From positions 20,325,480 through 20,389,479 of the forward strand of contig NW_022145606.1 of the NCBI RefSeq assembly GCF_000002235.5: a DNA stretch of 64,000 nucleotides, given 5' to 3'. Of the stretch, positions 23,185-35,059 are shown piece after piece. Position 1 is the stretch's first letter, and each line of letters opens with the position of its first letter. Both the position numbers and the translations under genes were made by a program. The notes beneath the pieces were generated by a model, which worked only from the letters and a program-made list of their open reading frames with translations, did not search any database and was not told the origin of the DNA. Source of the DNA: Strongylocentrotus purpuratus. Lineage: Eukaryota > Echinodermata > Echinoidea > Camarodonta > Strongylocentrotidae.

Positions 23185-23390
23185 AATGGGAGAGAGAGGA
23201 AGAGAGAGAGAGAGAAAGAAGGGAAGAGTGAAGAGAGAGAGAGAGAGAGAGTGAGAGAAAGGAGGAGAGTAAAGAGATAGCAGGCGAAATAGAGAGAGAG
23301 AGGGAGGGGAAGAAACAACAAGAATATAGATAAGGGAGGACATAAGAAAGGGTATAATTAAGGAAAGAGGGGAAGAGAAGAAACAGAGAT
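23185..23390. repeat. GA microsatellite (unit 2)
   Basis: Imperfect (GA)n purine tract with GAAGG and GGAGA variants. Its right edge (about 23390-23420) is the sequence to which the truncated gene 4 is joined in another unit. Confidence 0.85.
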
Positions 23391-23608
23391 AAATGAGGGA
23401 AACAAAGAAATAATAAAATAACGTGTTAAGATATTGAGAAAGTTGTTGAAGCATGGGCTTAGAAAATGGCGGGACAGCAGTAAAATGGGGGAAAGGGGAT
23501 GGAGAGGCAAAATCCACGAAGGGTATATGTCATTCAGGTAAATATTCATAGACGTAATTCTCGACATTATTTTATAGTAATAATCTTCTTTGCTGAGCCT
23601 CATTGGTA

Positions 23609-23996
23609 TTAAAGGGAAAGACCAGTTTTGGAAACGCTCCCTTCTCAAAAAAAAAGAAGTGGAAGCTCTTATTACCAATTATGTGAAAGAATATGATTTG
23701 ACTATTAACACGTAATGATTCACATTTTGCCGGGAAACCGCCTACTACTGATATATTTGGTAAATTATCATATCTATCCGGACTGGATATATATCGCGTA
23801 GTCCCATATACATCTGTCTGTGTACAGTGCTTTTAACTTAACCAAGACTGGGCCAAATTTATTATCATTTTGATGATTCCATAACCTTGCAGTTTACACG
23901 AATATTATATGCTATATGATTTACCTTTTCTAATCGATTCCACAACGTTTCTTTCACAATGCAATCGCATGACCAGAACTGGCCTTTACCTTTAAT
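23609..23996. mobile_element. MITE of about 390 bp with TTAAAGG termini, copy 1
   Basis: Ends TATTAAAGGGAAAGACCAGT and complement (…GGCCTTTACCTTTAATA) form inverted repeats. Other copies: 42770-43160 (same position in the paralogous unit, so inherited by duplication) and 36594-36974 (an independent site). No gene. The superfamily is uncertain (TTA or TTAA-type target). Confidence 0.65.
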
Positions 23997-24574
23997 AACT
24001 TGAAATGACTTGAGAATCAAATATTTGGCGACGAATACGAGATGAAAACACATACAGTCACTTCACACAACTGTAGTGAGAAAGATACTTCAACGGATCT
24101 GTGACCTCTGTTCTACAGCAAAGTACTCGCACGAACAAAGGTTTTTGGTTTCACTCGCTAAATGTCTCCTGCATGGAAGAACACATAATCCAGAATGTTT
24201 AGGGCATCATGGTCTATCTTACACTTTTGAAAACATTGGTCTTAAAACTCTTCCCATTCTACCTTGGCTAGTATTCTTTTATTTGCATGTGGGTAATAAT
24301 CTATAAAAGAGGTTTTGAGCTAGAAAGAAAAGACAGGTGAACATAATGGTTTGTGCACCATTACTTCATTCATTTCATTGACTGTACAATATAAACCAAC
24401 TACATGGTTTGGGTTCTGTGAACGTATATAAACGAATTACGATTTCATCAAAGGTTTAGCCGTTACATTAATGCTGGCTGCCCTGTACACAAAATATTAA
24501 TACAGGTAAGGTTAAAACGCATACGAATATAAGTAACATAGTAATACAAACAAGCCATGCGACTGAGATATAAC

Positions 24575-25798
24575 TCTGAAGAAGTTTGTCTAACTACAGC
24601 CGTTTATCTGCGTCATATAGTTCTTCCTAGCCAAGCATACTGCCCCATGAAAAGCTTCCAATTGAGATAACAACGAACTTCAGGAAGCTTTCATTTCATG
24701 TGAGACTGCTTTGATTCATATTCATATTAATCAGTGATCTAATTGAGTAAAACTTTACACAACAAGCCTAGCTTTGAAGTAGGTTTCACTTTTTATGTCT
24801 GTATTGAATTATTCACATAACTTATGTTAATGTTATGAAATACTTTGGTTCAGGATTATGTACTTGCATATTATTAAACAAATGTTACTGTTTTTAAAGT
24901 GTATCACGCTTTTTTTGCATGGAATATGAATAAAAACGACCGATCAATATTAAATCAATCAAACTCTATTCACAAAAAGCAACGAAGCATCTCTTTCGTC
25001 GGAGCCCTTTCACTGTGTGATTGTAGAACCAGGCGCGTACGCAGGGGGAGGTTTGGGGGGGGGGGGTTAAACACCCCCCCCCCCTTTGGTATTTTTATGT
25101 GTGTAAACCCCCCTAAAAAATCCCTAAACCCCCCCCCCCTTGGAAAAAAAAATTACCCCCATGGCTGACCTAAAAAAGGTGACCTTACCCCCCCCCCCCC
25201 CCCCAACGGAGCAAAATGTCAAATTTTCAAAATTCGAGACAAAAAAAAATAAAGCTTACCCCCCCCCCCCCCCCCCCCCCCACTGAGCCACTTTTCGGCT
25301 GGCTGAGTCGTTGCGATTTTTTTTTGGACTCCCCCCCCCCCCCAAAAAAAAATAGTGTCCGCTTACCCCCTCCCCCCCCCCCCCCCCCCCCCCCCCACTG
25401 AGCGACTTTTTGGCCGGCGCGATTTTCAAATTTTCCTGAGTCGTTGGGAAGTGTTAGACCCGATTTTAAACTCCCCCCCCCCCTTTAAAAAAAATCCTGC
25501 GTACGCCACTTTGTAGAACAATGATTGTTTTGTTCTCTACTTGCCATATGTTGCAGGTGTGAAAAATGCCCATCAATTTGTGAGCCAATCAGGGGCAAGG
25601 AAGCATCAGTTTAACGTTGGGTGGCATACAACTAGACGCAGACGCCATCTCGATGTTCACCTATACACATATTGCAAGAGGTTGGGTGAATTGTTCTTCT
25701 TCAGACGAAGTTTCAATATAATAGGAGCATCTGTATGATCAACTTTCTTTCTGACTTCACATTACGAAGGTTAAAATCGCAAGAAACTGGTAATCAAG
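24575..25798 (+). promoter_or_regulatory. First-exon-like block of gene 3, ending in donor AAG|GTAAGA
   Basis: Paralogous to 43565-44292. The proximal part (25540-25798) carries 'GAGCCAATCAGGGGCA' (CCAAT box, about 25581) and ends TAATCAAG|GTAAGATT with GT at 25799-25800, a near-perfect donor, 1.1 kb upstream of the gene 3 acceptor (AG at 26894-26895). No TATA box is apparent and the start point is unknown. An hAT-like MITE (25029-25510) splits the block. Function is inferred. Confidence 0.5.
25029..25510. mobile_element. hAT-like MITE, about 480 bp, 8-bp target duplication, homopolymer-rich
   Basis: Left end CAGGCGCGTACGCAGG; right end the complement of AAGTGGCGTACGCAGG. It is flanked by TGTAGAAC on both sides, while the paralogous unit (44008-44025) has an uninterrupted site. 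An 8-bp duplication and CAG-GGCGTA ends suit hAT. The interior is dominated by runs of C and A with repeated 'CTGAGC(C/G)ACTTTT' segments. Run lengths may be assembly-sensitive. Confidence 0.75.
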
Positions 25799-26895
25799 GT
25801 AAGATTTACATTGTGTGTAGGTCATTTTGTTGTTTCATACAAGGATTCGAAGGGGACGAAAAATATTTAAAATCTTACAAATGCAATAAAAGGTAAACAT
25901 GAATATGCCTGTGAGATGGTGTATGTTAACACTTATGTGCAACAACAACAGACGAAATGTGAATTACATCTTCCAATGTCTATTTTTCTTTTTACCTTTC
26001 TCTAATTATCTCACTGCCAGAATCGCGCCACGATTCAGACAGCATGGCGCCCATATAACACCTTATCTATTGTATTTCTCTATCGAAATGAAATTCATGC
26101 CTCAACAAAGTATTTTTTTACCTCCTGATCGCTTTATATCGCAGAATTGATAAATTAGGATGATTCCTCTCAACGAGATCACTGAATCCATTTTTGGGGA
26201 TCCAGACAGTATCTTTTCAGACGACCGGCCTCACACGGCTCTCACACGAAATGTGCCAGTACACCTAAATGCACGAGGGATGATAAATAAATATTCTGAT
26301 GAATTTTGGATTAGGGTGACTTGAAGACGCCTAAAGGGGTTTCCACGAATTAAGACAAAAAACGGAGGTCCCATCACCCCCCCCCCCCACTCAATTTAGT
26401 CTCCAATATGGGTCTTGTAAAATGTGCAGTTAGTTTTACATGGCCATGCGTGAACGAGCCTTCATTGGACGATTTAATCACCTGATTGCTGTGAAGTATA
26501 ATGGCCCAGAAGGGCCATAGCGAATCATAAAATCGCAAATCTTTGTTTTGAAGGTAATACACTATATTTATTAATATTCTTTTTGTATTAATATGCATGA
26601 GAATATATTACTAATGGAGTTCATTGTATTAAATCTATTATATTCTCTTCCCTTTTCTTTGTCCCTCATTTCCTCCCTTTCCTTCACTCCTCTCTTTCAA
26701 TTTCTTCCTTTTCCCTTTTGTCTCACCCTCTTTCTATTTCTCCCTCCGTGGCTCACAATCCCTCCTGGCCTTCCCTTCTCCTCTCTCCCTCCCTTCCCCT
26801 TCTGTCTATCCACCCCCAACCATCCAATCCCTAATCCCCTTACAAATACTCTCTCTCTCTCTTTCTCTCTTGGGATTTTTTTTTTTTTTATACAG
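25799..26895 (+). other. Putative 5' UTR intron of gene 3
   Basis: Begins GTAAGA, ends in T-rich sequence and TATACAG. Holds the conserved pre-gene segment and a CT-rich tract (26640-26880). Open reading through the tract upstream of the real ATG is low complexity. Confidence 0.5.
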
Positions 26896-26913
26896 GTCAT
26901 TACTCTGATCAGG

Positions 26914-28725
26914 ATGGCGGCACACTTCAGCTCTGCAGAAAACATTTGTGAAGGAGAGAACTGTCAATCAATCACAGATGTGACGTACTACGTGAAGGAG
27001 AAGAAGAAGCTCTGCGATGACTGCGCCTCCAAAGAGGAATGCATCGGAAAAGCTAGAAGGGGTAGGCCCAATCTATATTGTGAGAAGCATGATGGTGAAG
27101 AAATCAAACTGTATTGTAAAACACATAATGTGGCAGTGTGTCAATTATGCGCAATGATAGATCATCATGACCCGTCTTGCGTACGACAGGATATAGAGGG
27201 CGCTATCGTGGATAGTAGAGCAAAACTAGACATTCTGAAAGAAAAGGCAAAGGACAAATTGGAGCTTTGTCGAGTTATTGGAGATCAGATTCATCAGTGT
27301 AAAAGAGACACCGACACCCATCTACACGATTTGAAAGATGAAGTAGAGTCAGTATTCAACGAGGCGATCCAAACAGACAAAGACAAAGAGAAGGAGGATG
27401 CTGCAAAAATCAACCAGGAGACGGATGGGAAGAATCAGACACTTCAAGATGAGATTCAGAAAATCAAGGACAAGATTGGAAAGAACGATGAAGAGAGAGA
27501 AAAACGACTTGAACTAAACCGTGCAAATGGAGAGAGGAGACGAAAACCCATTAACAATAAACAGCAAGGTCTTCAAACAGACATTAAGAACATCGCTGAA
27601 GAGAAAAAAAGAAAGATTAGTGAGTTGGAAAAAGCATGGCAGGATAACACAACAACCACAGAGACTACAATACAGACACTTGATACAGTACTCGAAAATG
27701 ATAAAAATGTCGTCAAAGACGGGCATCATGTGAAGATTTCAGTGAGTGATGAAATAAAGAAGCCACTGAATGAGGTTGAGGTGAAACAAGTCACTGATAC
27801 CATATCGGGTGTGAGTTTTGTGAAGGGTGCTGGGAAACATAAGTATGATGGGAGGATAAATGGGTATGATGGGGAGTGGAAGCTCATTGGTACAATCAAT
27901 GTAAGTGATAAAATCACAGTCCCAACCGTTTTAGGATACATAGAAGAATGCAATGTGATCATCACAGATAGAGTATTTGGTAGGCTACATACATACATGT
28001 TAAATATGAACACTAGAAACAGTCAGAGAGTTATAACCGGTAGTGCTACATTATGGATTCTCTCCTGTGCATTGCTGAATGATGATAAGGTAGTATGCGG
28101 TAAATACAGTAAAGGGTGTACAGGGGGCACTTTGAATGGACTCATTAGTGTGTATGACAGACAATGGAATCACATCAATGACGTCACAATACCAAGAAAC
28201 ACAACGCGTGATAACACAAGGGTGGATGTAGCTGCTGACAATGATGGGATGATCATCGCTGCTGAGTGGGGTCAGTCTAAGATATACGTCATAGACCCAG
28301 CTGGTGGTAAGATCACAAATACCATCACATGTAAACAGAAAATAACAATGCGTGGTGTACTATCATCAGGTCACATCATCGCTCGACCCTCACCATCAGA
28401 TCATAGATTGTTCATCATCGACAGACAGGGTGCTCAGAGGGAAATCCCCCACAGTGGTATCATCCTGAATGCCTGCCTCGATCCTATGACAGATGACCTT
28501 TACGTCGTGACATCAGATGATGAGTGCAAGACGTGTGTGATTGATCAGGTGACGAGTGGGAGTGATATGAAGAAGAGAAGAGTAGCATCATTCCCCCTAT
28601 CAACTAGATTGGGTAATAACAAGATTCACTGTAAACAGTCTCGGGTGATGATGACGCCATCGGGGAAACTGATTGCTTGCGATGGAGTAAACATTCTCGT
28701 ATTCAAAAACAGATTCACCCTCTAA
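26914..28725 (+). CDS. B-box zinc-finger / coiled-coil / beta-propeller-like protein, copy 3 (intact, 603 aa)
   Basis: Best-preserved member of the second N-terminal type. Cys cluster C12, C17, C34, C37, C43; B-box2 ligands C56, H59, C68, H71, C76, C79, H84, C89. A coiled coil at about 92-287 carries an acidic/basic repeat pattern. The propeller-like region at about 300-603 has the same blade landmarks as gene 1 (YDRQW, DGMII, IIDRQGAQREI, DDLYVVTSDDE). The ATG at 26914 lies 18 bases after a TATACAG acceptor and is shared by all copies. No RING, signal peptide or membrane segment. It has a complete first-exon-like block, donor and acceptor, so it is the copy most likely to be expressed. Role unproven; TRIM-like cytosolic sensing or scaffolding is inference. 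Confidence 0.9.
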   Translation: MAAHFSSAENICEGENCQSITDVTYYVKEKKKLCDDCASKEECIGKARRGRPNLYCEKHDGEEIKLYCKTHNVAVCQLCAMIDHHDPSCVRQDIEGAIVDSRAKLDILKEKAKDKLELCRVIGDQIHQCKRDTDTHLHDLKDEVESVFNEAIQTDKDKEKEDAAKINQETDGKNQTLQDEIQKIKDKIGKNDEEREKRLELNRANGERRRKPINNKQQGLQTDIKNIAEEKKRKISELEKAWQDNTTTTETTIQTLDTVLENDKNVVKDGHHVKISVSDEIKKPLNEVEVKQVTDTISGVSFVKGAGKHKYDGRINGYDGEWKLIGTINVSDKITVPTVLGYIEECNVIITDRVFGRLHTYMLNMNTRNSQRVITGSATLWILSCALLNDDKVVCGKYSKGCTGGTLNGLISVYDRQWNHINDVTIPRNTTRDNTRVDVAADNDGMIIAAEWGQSKIYVIDPAGGKITNTITCKQKITMRGVLSSGHIIARPSPSDHRLFIIDRQGAQREIPHSGIILNACLDPMTDDLYVVTSDDECKTCVIDQVTSGSDMKKRRVASFPLSTRLGNNKIHCKQSRVMMTPSGKLIACDGVNILVFKNRFTL

Positions 28726-28937
28726 ATCAAATCCTGTTTGATTACAATTTCCATGTTCACTACGTACACACACGTATACACATAATGTTATGGCTATCAT
28801 CACCAGCATCCCAATATTTACATGTATATCTCAATACGTGTGTTATAACATGTACCTAGATTAGCCATGATTATATTATATACAGGATAACAAAATTGTC
28901 ACATGAAAACATGTATTGTTGTAGTCATTTTTTTATT
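28726..28937 (+). other. Conserved 3' flank of gene 3
   Basis: Shared 3' flank as after the other genes, broken by a LINE insertion at about 28939 and resumed at about 29627. Confidence 0.5.
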
Positions 28938-28938
28938 T

Positions 28939-29626
28939 GACATTCGATACTCTGGGCCAAAATTTTGAAACACCTTGCCATCTATTCTACAAAAATCGCT
29001 CTCCTTGCAGACTTTTTCCCGTAAGGCAAAAATGTATTTAATTGCTCGATAATGATACCCTCTCTTGTATTTATGTGTGAAATGACCTTTTGTGGAATTC
29101 AATTCAATGACATGTTTGTATTTTGATCACTTACGTACATGCCTCAATGCTGTCGGATAAAGCTGTTGTTTGTTTGATGATTTTGCTTGTTTGTAATGAT
29201 ATGTACCCGCTGTCTATTTTAAAATTGTAGTACTTCGTTATTTTTATTATGTAATCACAGACACATGCACAGCCCAATTGAGGTAACTTTCTCTTTTTAA
29301 GTGAACATGCCTTCCTATACTTAATTCTCTCCTCATTATTTTTTCTTCTCTCTATTCCATTTACTATTTTTGTTCTTTCCTATCAACTTTCTGTTATATA
29401 AAATGTAATTTTCATAATTATATCTATAATGTTCTTTCGGTAACTGTGTTAATTTATTATGGGCGTTCCCAACTCAAGCTATGCTTTCCGGATTTTCGCC
29501 TCCTTCCGTATCTGAATTATTTACTGTATACTCTATGTTGAAATAATTGTTACATATATCATGTATATATACATTGTGTTTCATATTGTACTGTTGAGAA
29601 GGAAATAAATGTTAATAAATACAAAA
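28939..29626 (+). mobile_element. LINE 3' end fragment, 5'-truncated, in the 3' flank of gene 3
   Basis: It starts abruptly in an RT C-terminal segment (YSGPKF-NTLPSILQKSLSLQT-type translation, about 28945-29010) and ends with an A/T-rich 3' UTR (GTTAATAAATACAAAA). The flanks rejoin to the uninterrupted sequence seen after gene 2 (about 19803), defining the insertion by an empty site. Short ATTT at both edges may be the target duplication. Confidence 0.7.
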
Positions 29627-29699
29627 TTTCCAAGAAAAGTATAGCAATATATTAATATATTAATTTACATAATTAAAATTACAATCACCAAAACCAGGT

Positions 29700-30620
29700 T
29701 CAATGCAGGTTTGTAATAGTACATCTTTCGTCTTGTTAACATCCAGCACATTTCTAAACATATTATGCCATAAGTTGCATGTAAATTATCATGTACAAAT
29801 TCGTATTAAAAATGCTCACAACATGTAAACATGTATATAACTGTATAATACCCTCTATTTTCAAGATTCAACTTTGTTGTTTCTTTTTTTTTCTATGAGA
29901 CTTTTTGTTATGTATATGTAGTTTAAAAGAAGTGATGCTAAAGTAATGAAATATGTTGTAGATTGTTATCATGATCCTTTAACACAATAACAACATATAA
30001 ATAGCTGTATACACCGAGATTTTAACAATTAAATTTGTTTATATATCAATTTGCTTTTAGAGATTGTAATATATGCATTTATCCAAAAAACAATAATGTC
30101 ATCTACAAGTATCAAAACTTTATTTACATTTCGGGTATGCTCATGACATGTGCATAGCTGCAAAATACCCAGTATTTGTAAGATGCAATACTGTTGATTT
30201 GATAACTTTGCAATGGGAAATATTAAACTTTGATATTGTTTTAAATAATGGACTACGTGTAAGCTGCAAAGTTTTTCATCGCTTACAATCACTGGAAGTA
30301 GATCATACTAATTACTTGTAACATTTAAATGGTTTGTTTTTTATTTCCTTAGAGGCGTGTTGATACATACATGTATCTTTCAAACTAGTTTTACAACTAA
30401 TAATATAACAACGCTGCAATGTCATGAGGATGATGATGATGGCTTACAATGTATTGTATAACGATGGTATGTTATCTATGTATCAAGAAACTATTTACAT
30501 TACAAGTACGCTCATGAAATGTACATAGCCGCATAATTCATAGTATTTTTAAGATTTATCTTTGTTGATTGCCAAATATTATATGAGATATGTTTATTTG
30601 TGTTGTGTATTTTGATGGAA
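29700..30620. repeat. Diverged satellite-like tandem array (unit 3)
   Basis: Monomer landmarks near 29840, 30003, 30160, 30300 and 30525. Also includes the 'GATGATGATGATGG' segment (about 30429) found in the same place in other units (6223, 21980, 50631). Confidence 0.55.
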
Positions 30621-30769
30621 GAGATGTTATTACAGTAACATAAGCTGTAGTTCTTTCTTTACATCTCATACACTCACAATATAAAGACCACTGCATGTTA
30701 TGGTATCTAATCTTGTCTTACCAGATGAAATGTTATATTCTTTTATTTGTTTGCTTCATTCGTTTGATT

Positions 30770-31290
30770 CTTTTCTGGGGAGGGGTATCTTCTTTAACCT
30801 ATGGAATGTACAATATCGTTTGTAGCGCTGCATGAGTTTATTTCTTGTTTGTTCATTTTGCTTGCTAGTTGATTTAGGTTTTGTAGAAGACAAATAAAAA
30901 TGAAAATGCCAAACGAATACAAAAAAGTGACATAGTTTTATTAGCTATCAGGACACCGTTTATATTACACACCCATGCATGACAATAGCTGTAGCATAGA
31001 GAACCACAGTATGACCTCATACTGGCTAATTTGTCAGGTTCAAAATAATTTTGTTCTAAACAACGGTGTGGTGATCATAAACGTGTCAACCACTGAATGT
31101 TCCCTGCTCCAGCAGGAAGCCTGAATGATTTCACGGTGAACCTCATGCCCATGCTCTGACTGTTCTTCAGAACAAGTAACCTAAACGACTAGCAAATATG
31201 ACGTTAGCACTTCGGTAATCTATCATGAGTACTATTGGATACCATGGAAATCCATAGAGACTTTAACAGAAGATGATTATAAAAGGGCAA
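30770..31290. promoter_or_regulatory. Conserved noncoding block, CRE-like site altered (unit 3)
   Basis: Same block as 22290-22840. The palindrome here reads ATGACCTCATAC (about 31012), with one change in the core. The block is otherwise well kept, including 'AATGATTTCACGGTGAA' near 31124. Confidence 0.35.
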
Positions 31291-31639
31291 TGTGTGAATG
31301 TTTGCCCTGTCAGTTCATTTTTTAGAAATAAGACATTAATTAGTTTGACATTACCAAATTGAGGGAAACAATAGCAGTTGAATAGATATATATATTGTGT
31401 TCTAAAGTCATCATGAAATATTCCATTGGTTATGAACATCTTTAATTGTCCATGAACAATTTGCTTTTCGCTTTAATAAAAACGCGTCTTCACAATCTAA
31501 TTGGTTGTCATTGTGAGTTTCATCACATTAAGAGGTAATCAGAGGGGAAATTAGATGAACAAGAAGTTTAAAGTGATGGGTTTGTTACAGTATTTTAAGA
31601 AGGTGTGAGGGCACTGACTGGAATAGCGTAAACTAATTG

Positions 31640-31770
31640 AAAAAAACGTGAGAGAGGGAGATAGTGGGGGACGGGAGATAAAGAGGGGGAGAGACAGGGG
31701 GAGAGACAGGGAAAGAGAGAGAGAGAGGAAGAAAAAGAGAGACATTGGTGGTAAGGATGGGAGAGACACA
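31640..31770. repeat. GA microsatellite (unit 3)
   Basis: Imperfect (GA)n/(GAGACAGG)n tract equivalent to 53370-53510, both followed by the same unique segment (GGTGGTAAGGATGGGAGAGA). Confidence 0.85.
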
Positions 31771-31846
31771 GAAACCTTCTTGCTATAACGAATCGTGAGA
31801 ATTACATGTATCGCAATTTTTCTGAATGGCATGACATTTCAATTTA

Positions 31847-32624
31847 AGGACCGGTCACACAGAGGGGACGCATTGGGAACGCACGGCCAGCGCATTGGAA
31901 ATTTGCAATTTTGGCCAGTGCGTTGTCGTGCGCCCAACTTTTGTCGAAGATACAGCGAGCTGACACAAAAAGCATAGCGTGTTGCTAGCGCGCTGAGCGC
32001 ATACAGGGCGCATACAGTGCGCATACAGACCGTACACAGAGCGCACATGCTAACAACTTCCACGAATGCACAGCGTGTTGCTAGCGCGCTGGACGAATGG
32101 TTCACGCATGCACCGCGTTCTCAACAAAAGTGGTCACACATAGACGACGCACGGTCCGCGCATTGGAAATCGGAAAAGGCCGTGTGCCTAACTTTTGTCA
32201 TGATTTTGGAAAAGCTAGCGAGCTGACACAAAATGCACAGCGTGTAGCTAGCGCTGTGCGTATACAGGGCGTGTGCACCGCGTATGTCTGGCGCTGGTCT
32301 AGCGCGCTCCGCGCATGTCTGGCGTGCCTTTGGCGTGTACATTCATGCGTCGAGCTCCGCGCACACTTTTGAGCATGCTCTTAAAATCCCGACGCGAATG
32401 ACGACGAATGCATAGCGTGGGTCCAGCGCGCTCGACGAACGAGTAACGAATGAAGTATTTTGTATTTGTATTTAGTATTTATTGTTCATTTCTGGATATT
32501 TGACTTTCACTGGTGTAACATATACAGATTAAGCCTAGCGAACGACAACGCACTGGCCAAAATTGCAAATTTCCAATGCGCTGGCCGTGCGTCCCCCATG
32601 CGTCCCCTCTGTTTGACCGGGCCT
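31847..32624. mobile_element. Harbinger-like MITE, about 780 bp, long inverted ends
   Basis: The ends pair over about 85 bp: AGGACCGGTCACACAGAGGG on the left and GCCCGGTCAAACAGAGGGG on the right in complement, both continuing through the 'CGCACGGCCAGCGCATTGG' region (about 31880 and 32574). TTA/TAA is at both edges. The interior is GC-rich with repeated GCGCAT/GCGCTG words. There is no transposase, so it depends on another copy in trans. Confidence 0.8.
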
Positions 32625-32629
32625 TACAG

Positions 32630-34330
32630 AATACTTTCATAAAATTCATGTCTTTACATGATCATCCATAACTTACACATTGTCCCGCACATCAGCAGTG
32701 TACTCTAATGAAGCAATTTAGATTGTATAGAATTGTATTATTACTCTAAATAAACTATTAACTCCAAGATCAGGGGACGGCTTCAGATATTATGACTGGT
32801 GGAAGGGGTTCAATCCCCCAAAATCTATGAAAATATAACTTTTAAAAGATTATCAGGCGAAAATTGGGGTTCATTCAGGCAAAATTGTATGATTTATATC
32901 AAGCAATACAAATAATAAAAATAGGAGGGATTCGGCCCCTTCTTTGCCCCCCCCCCCCCCCCCTTAGATCGTGCAAGGAACAAATATTGCTCTCCTTCTC
33001 TACATAAATATTGATAATAGAAATGCTGCTTCAACTTACAATATATTGCCATGTATTCTCTATGTTCATTCAAAAATACCTACATGTGTTCCAAACAAGA
33101 TGTTTTGCATATGATTTTACAATACAAATTCTTATTGAAAGGGATCTCATAAAAGAAAGGGATCATAGTATAATGTTACACCTATGTAATGTGCTATTTT
33201 GCATCAGTTGGAAATTAATTTAATTCAAAGTTTGGTATTAAGTTTGGGATTCCCTTCAGATTCAACCATATTTTAACAAGCCTTGAGATATAAAAGAATT
33301 GAACAAGCTAAAGTTAAGTGAAAGCACGAACCCGATTAGACTACATTCATGTATATAAAATATATATGCATTCAGTGCAAGCACAATTGATACATTTAAC
33401 AATTATTGTATATTTTGTTTAATCATGTTCATGACACGAAAGACAACATATTTGTTAGAATACGGTCCCCGGTTGACACAATATCATGATAGTTAAAAAG
33501 CCAAAGTTAGTTACACATGTGTTTAATCATGGTAAGAATAACCATCAACCCCCGGCCTCTATCGCCTTCATAAAAGTTATTACTGTCACGGACAGGTACC
33601 AAGTTAAGGCTAAAGATAACACAGGCAATAACACTTTACAAAAACAAATATAGACATCAATTTGAGATATCAATTTCGCTCTTTGAACTCCAATATATAT
33701 TTCTTAAACTGATAAGCAAATGAAAGCATCGCTTTTTTACAACGGGCAATAGATCAAAATACATTTACATTATCAGCTATCATATCACATGAGGGAAAAC
33801 AGTATTTACTTTCAAGTTAAAAATTAACCTTATTTTGCATCAGTTGGAAATAAATTTCATTCAAAGTTTGGTATTAAGTTTGGATTTCCCTTTTAATAGA
33901 TTCAATCATATCTTAACAAGCCTTGAGAGATAAAATAATTGGACAAGCTATTATGTAATGCTCGCACGAACCCGACTTTACTACATTCATGTATAGAATA
34001 CATATGTTTAGGCAATGCAAGTTCAAATGATACATGTACATATTATTTTATATTCTTTAAAAATCATGTTCCCTAACATAAAAGACAACAACATTTTTTA
34101 ATACGGTCCTAGGGTTATAAAATATCTTGATAGTTAAAAAGCCAAAGTTAATTGGAAATGTGTGTAATAAAAGTAAAAATAACCATCACTCCTTCGCCCC
34201 CAATCGCTTTCAGAAAAAAGTTGGGCTGAAGATAACACAGTCAATAAAACTTTATCAAAACAATTTACATCGCGCATCGCGTATAAGAAAATGCGCACTT
34301 TGCGCGAACTCTATTGTGACGTAACAATCA
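32630..34330. repeat. Duplicated spacer segment, copy A
   Basis: Noncoding, shared with 35060-36590 (copy B) and partly with 54120-54870. Landmarks are a 'GATCAGGGGACGGCTTCAG' segment (32769), a C run (32948-32964), 'TTTGGTATTAAGTTTGG' (33232 and again 33866) and 'ACGGACAGGTACCAAG' (33588). It therefore contains internal sub-duplications. No gene seen. Confidence 0.6.
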
Positions 34331-34517
34331 CACCCTAGGCACACTGTTTGCAGTGTATCGAACATTTGTCAAACACTGGATGCAAAGTGCTGTACTGGTT
34401 TGACGATGTTTTTGCAACTTCTAATGCTAGTAAACCCTGTGTAGCCTACATAATTTAAGAGTATAAGATAGTAAGAGTTTCTTGTTTGCTCTAGATGTCT
34501 GATGTGGTTAATAATAG

Positions 34518-34615
34518 TAATATTGACTGCCTAATTCAGGGCAATACGACTTGTCATATATCACCCTCACCTTCGGTTCGGGCGATATAATTGCCCAGAA
34601 GGCAGTCAATATTGC
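34518..34615. repeat. Hairpin of about 98 bp
   Basis: TAATATTGACTGCC(T) and its complement bracket further paired segments (AGGGCAATA with its near-complement AATTGCCC; TATATCACCC with GGGCGATATA) around a loop at about 34570-34578. Resembles a small hairpin MITE. No gene. Confidence 0.5.
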
Positions 34616-34669
34616 TTAAATATTGATATTGGGATTACCTGTTTTTTTTTTTCTTCTCTTGCCCTAACC

Positions 34670-34679
34670 CCCCCCCCCC

Positions 34680-34719
<40 letters not shown>

Positions 34720-35010
34720 TTCTCTCTCATACAAACCCTCATTTTCCTCCCTTCTCTCTCACTCTTTCCTTCGTTTTCTCCCCTCTCTCTTCACTTCTTC
34801 ATCCCCTCGTTATCTTATCCACTCACGCTCTCTTTCCATATACCCCACTTTCTATTTTTTTTCTTTCTCCGTCACTCTGTATTCATTCTCCCTCTTCCTC
34901 TAATCCTACCACTCTCTTTCTTCCTCTCTTTATATTCCTCTCTCTCTGTCTCCTTTTCTCTCTCCCCATCTCTCTTAATTACACTGTGTCCCTCACCTTT
35001 TTGTTCCATG
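34670..35010. repeat. CT-rich tract
   Basis: A (CT)n core (34685-34720) followed by 300 bp of pyrimidine-rich sequence, related to 53720-54065. No coding exon follows it. Confidence 0.8.
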
Positions 35011-35059
35011 TTGCTTCCCCTCCCCTCTAAATTATATTTGTGCACACAAAATAAAGAGT

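Noticed and set aside
25216-25401. Proline-run peptide
   Set aside because: Product of C homopolymers inside the hAT-like MITE.
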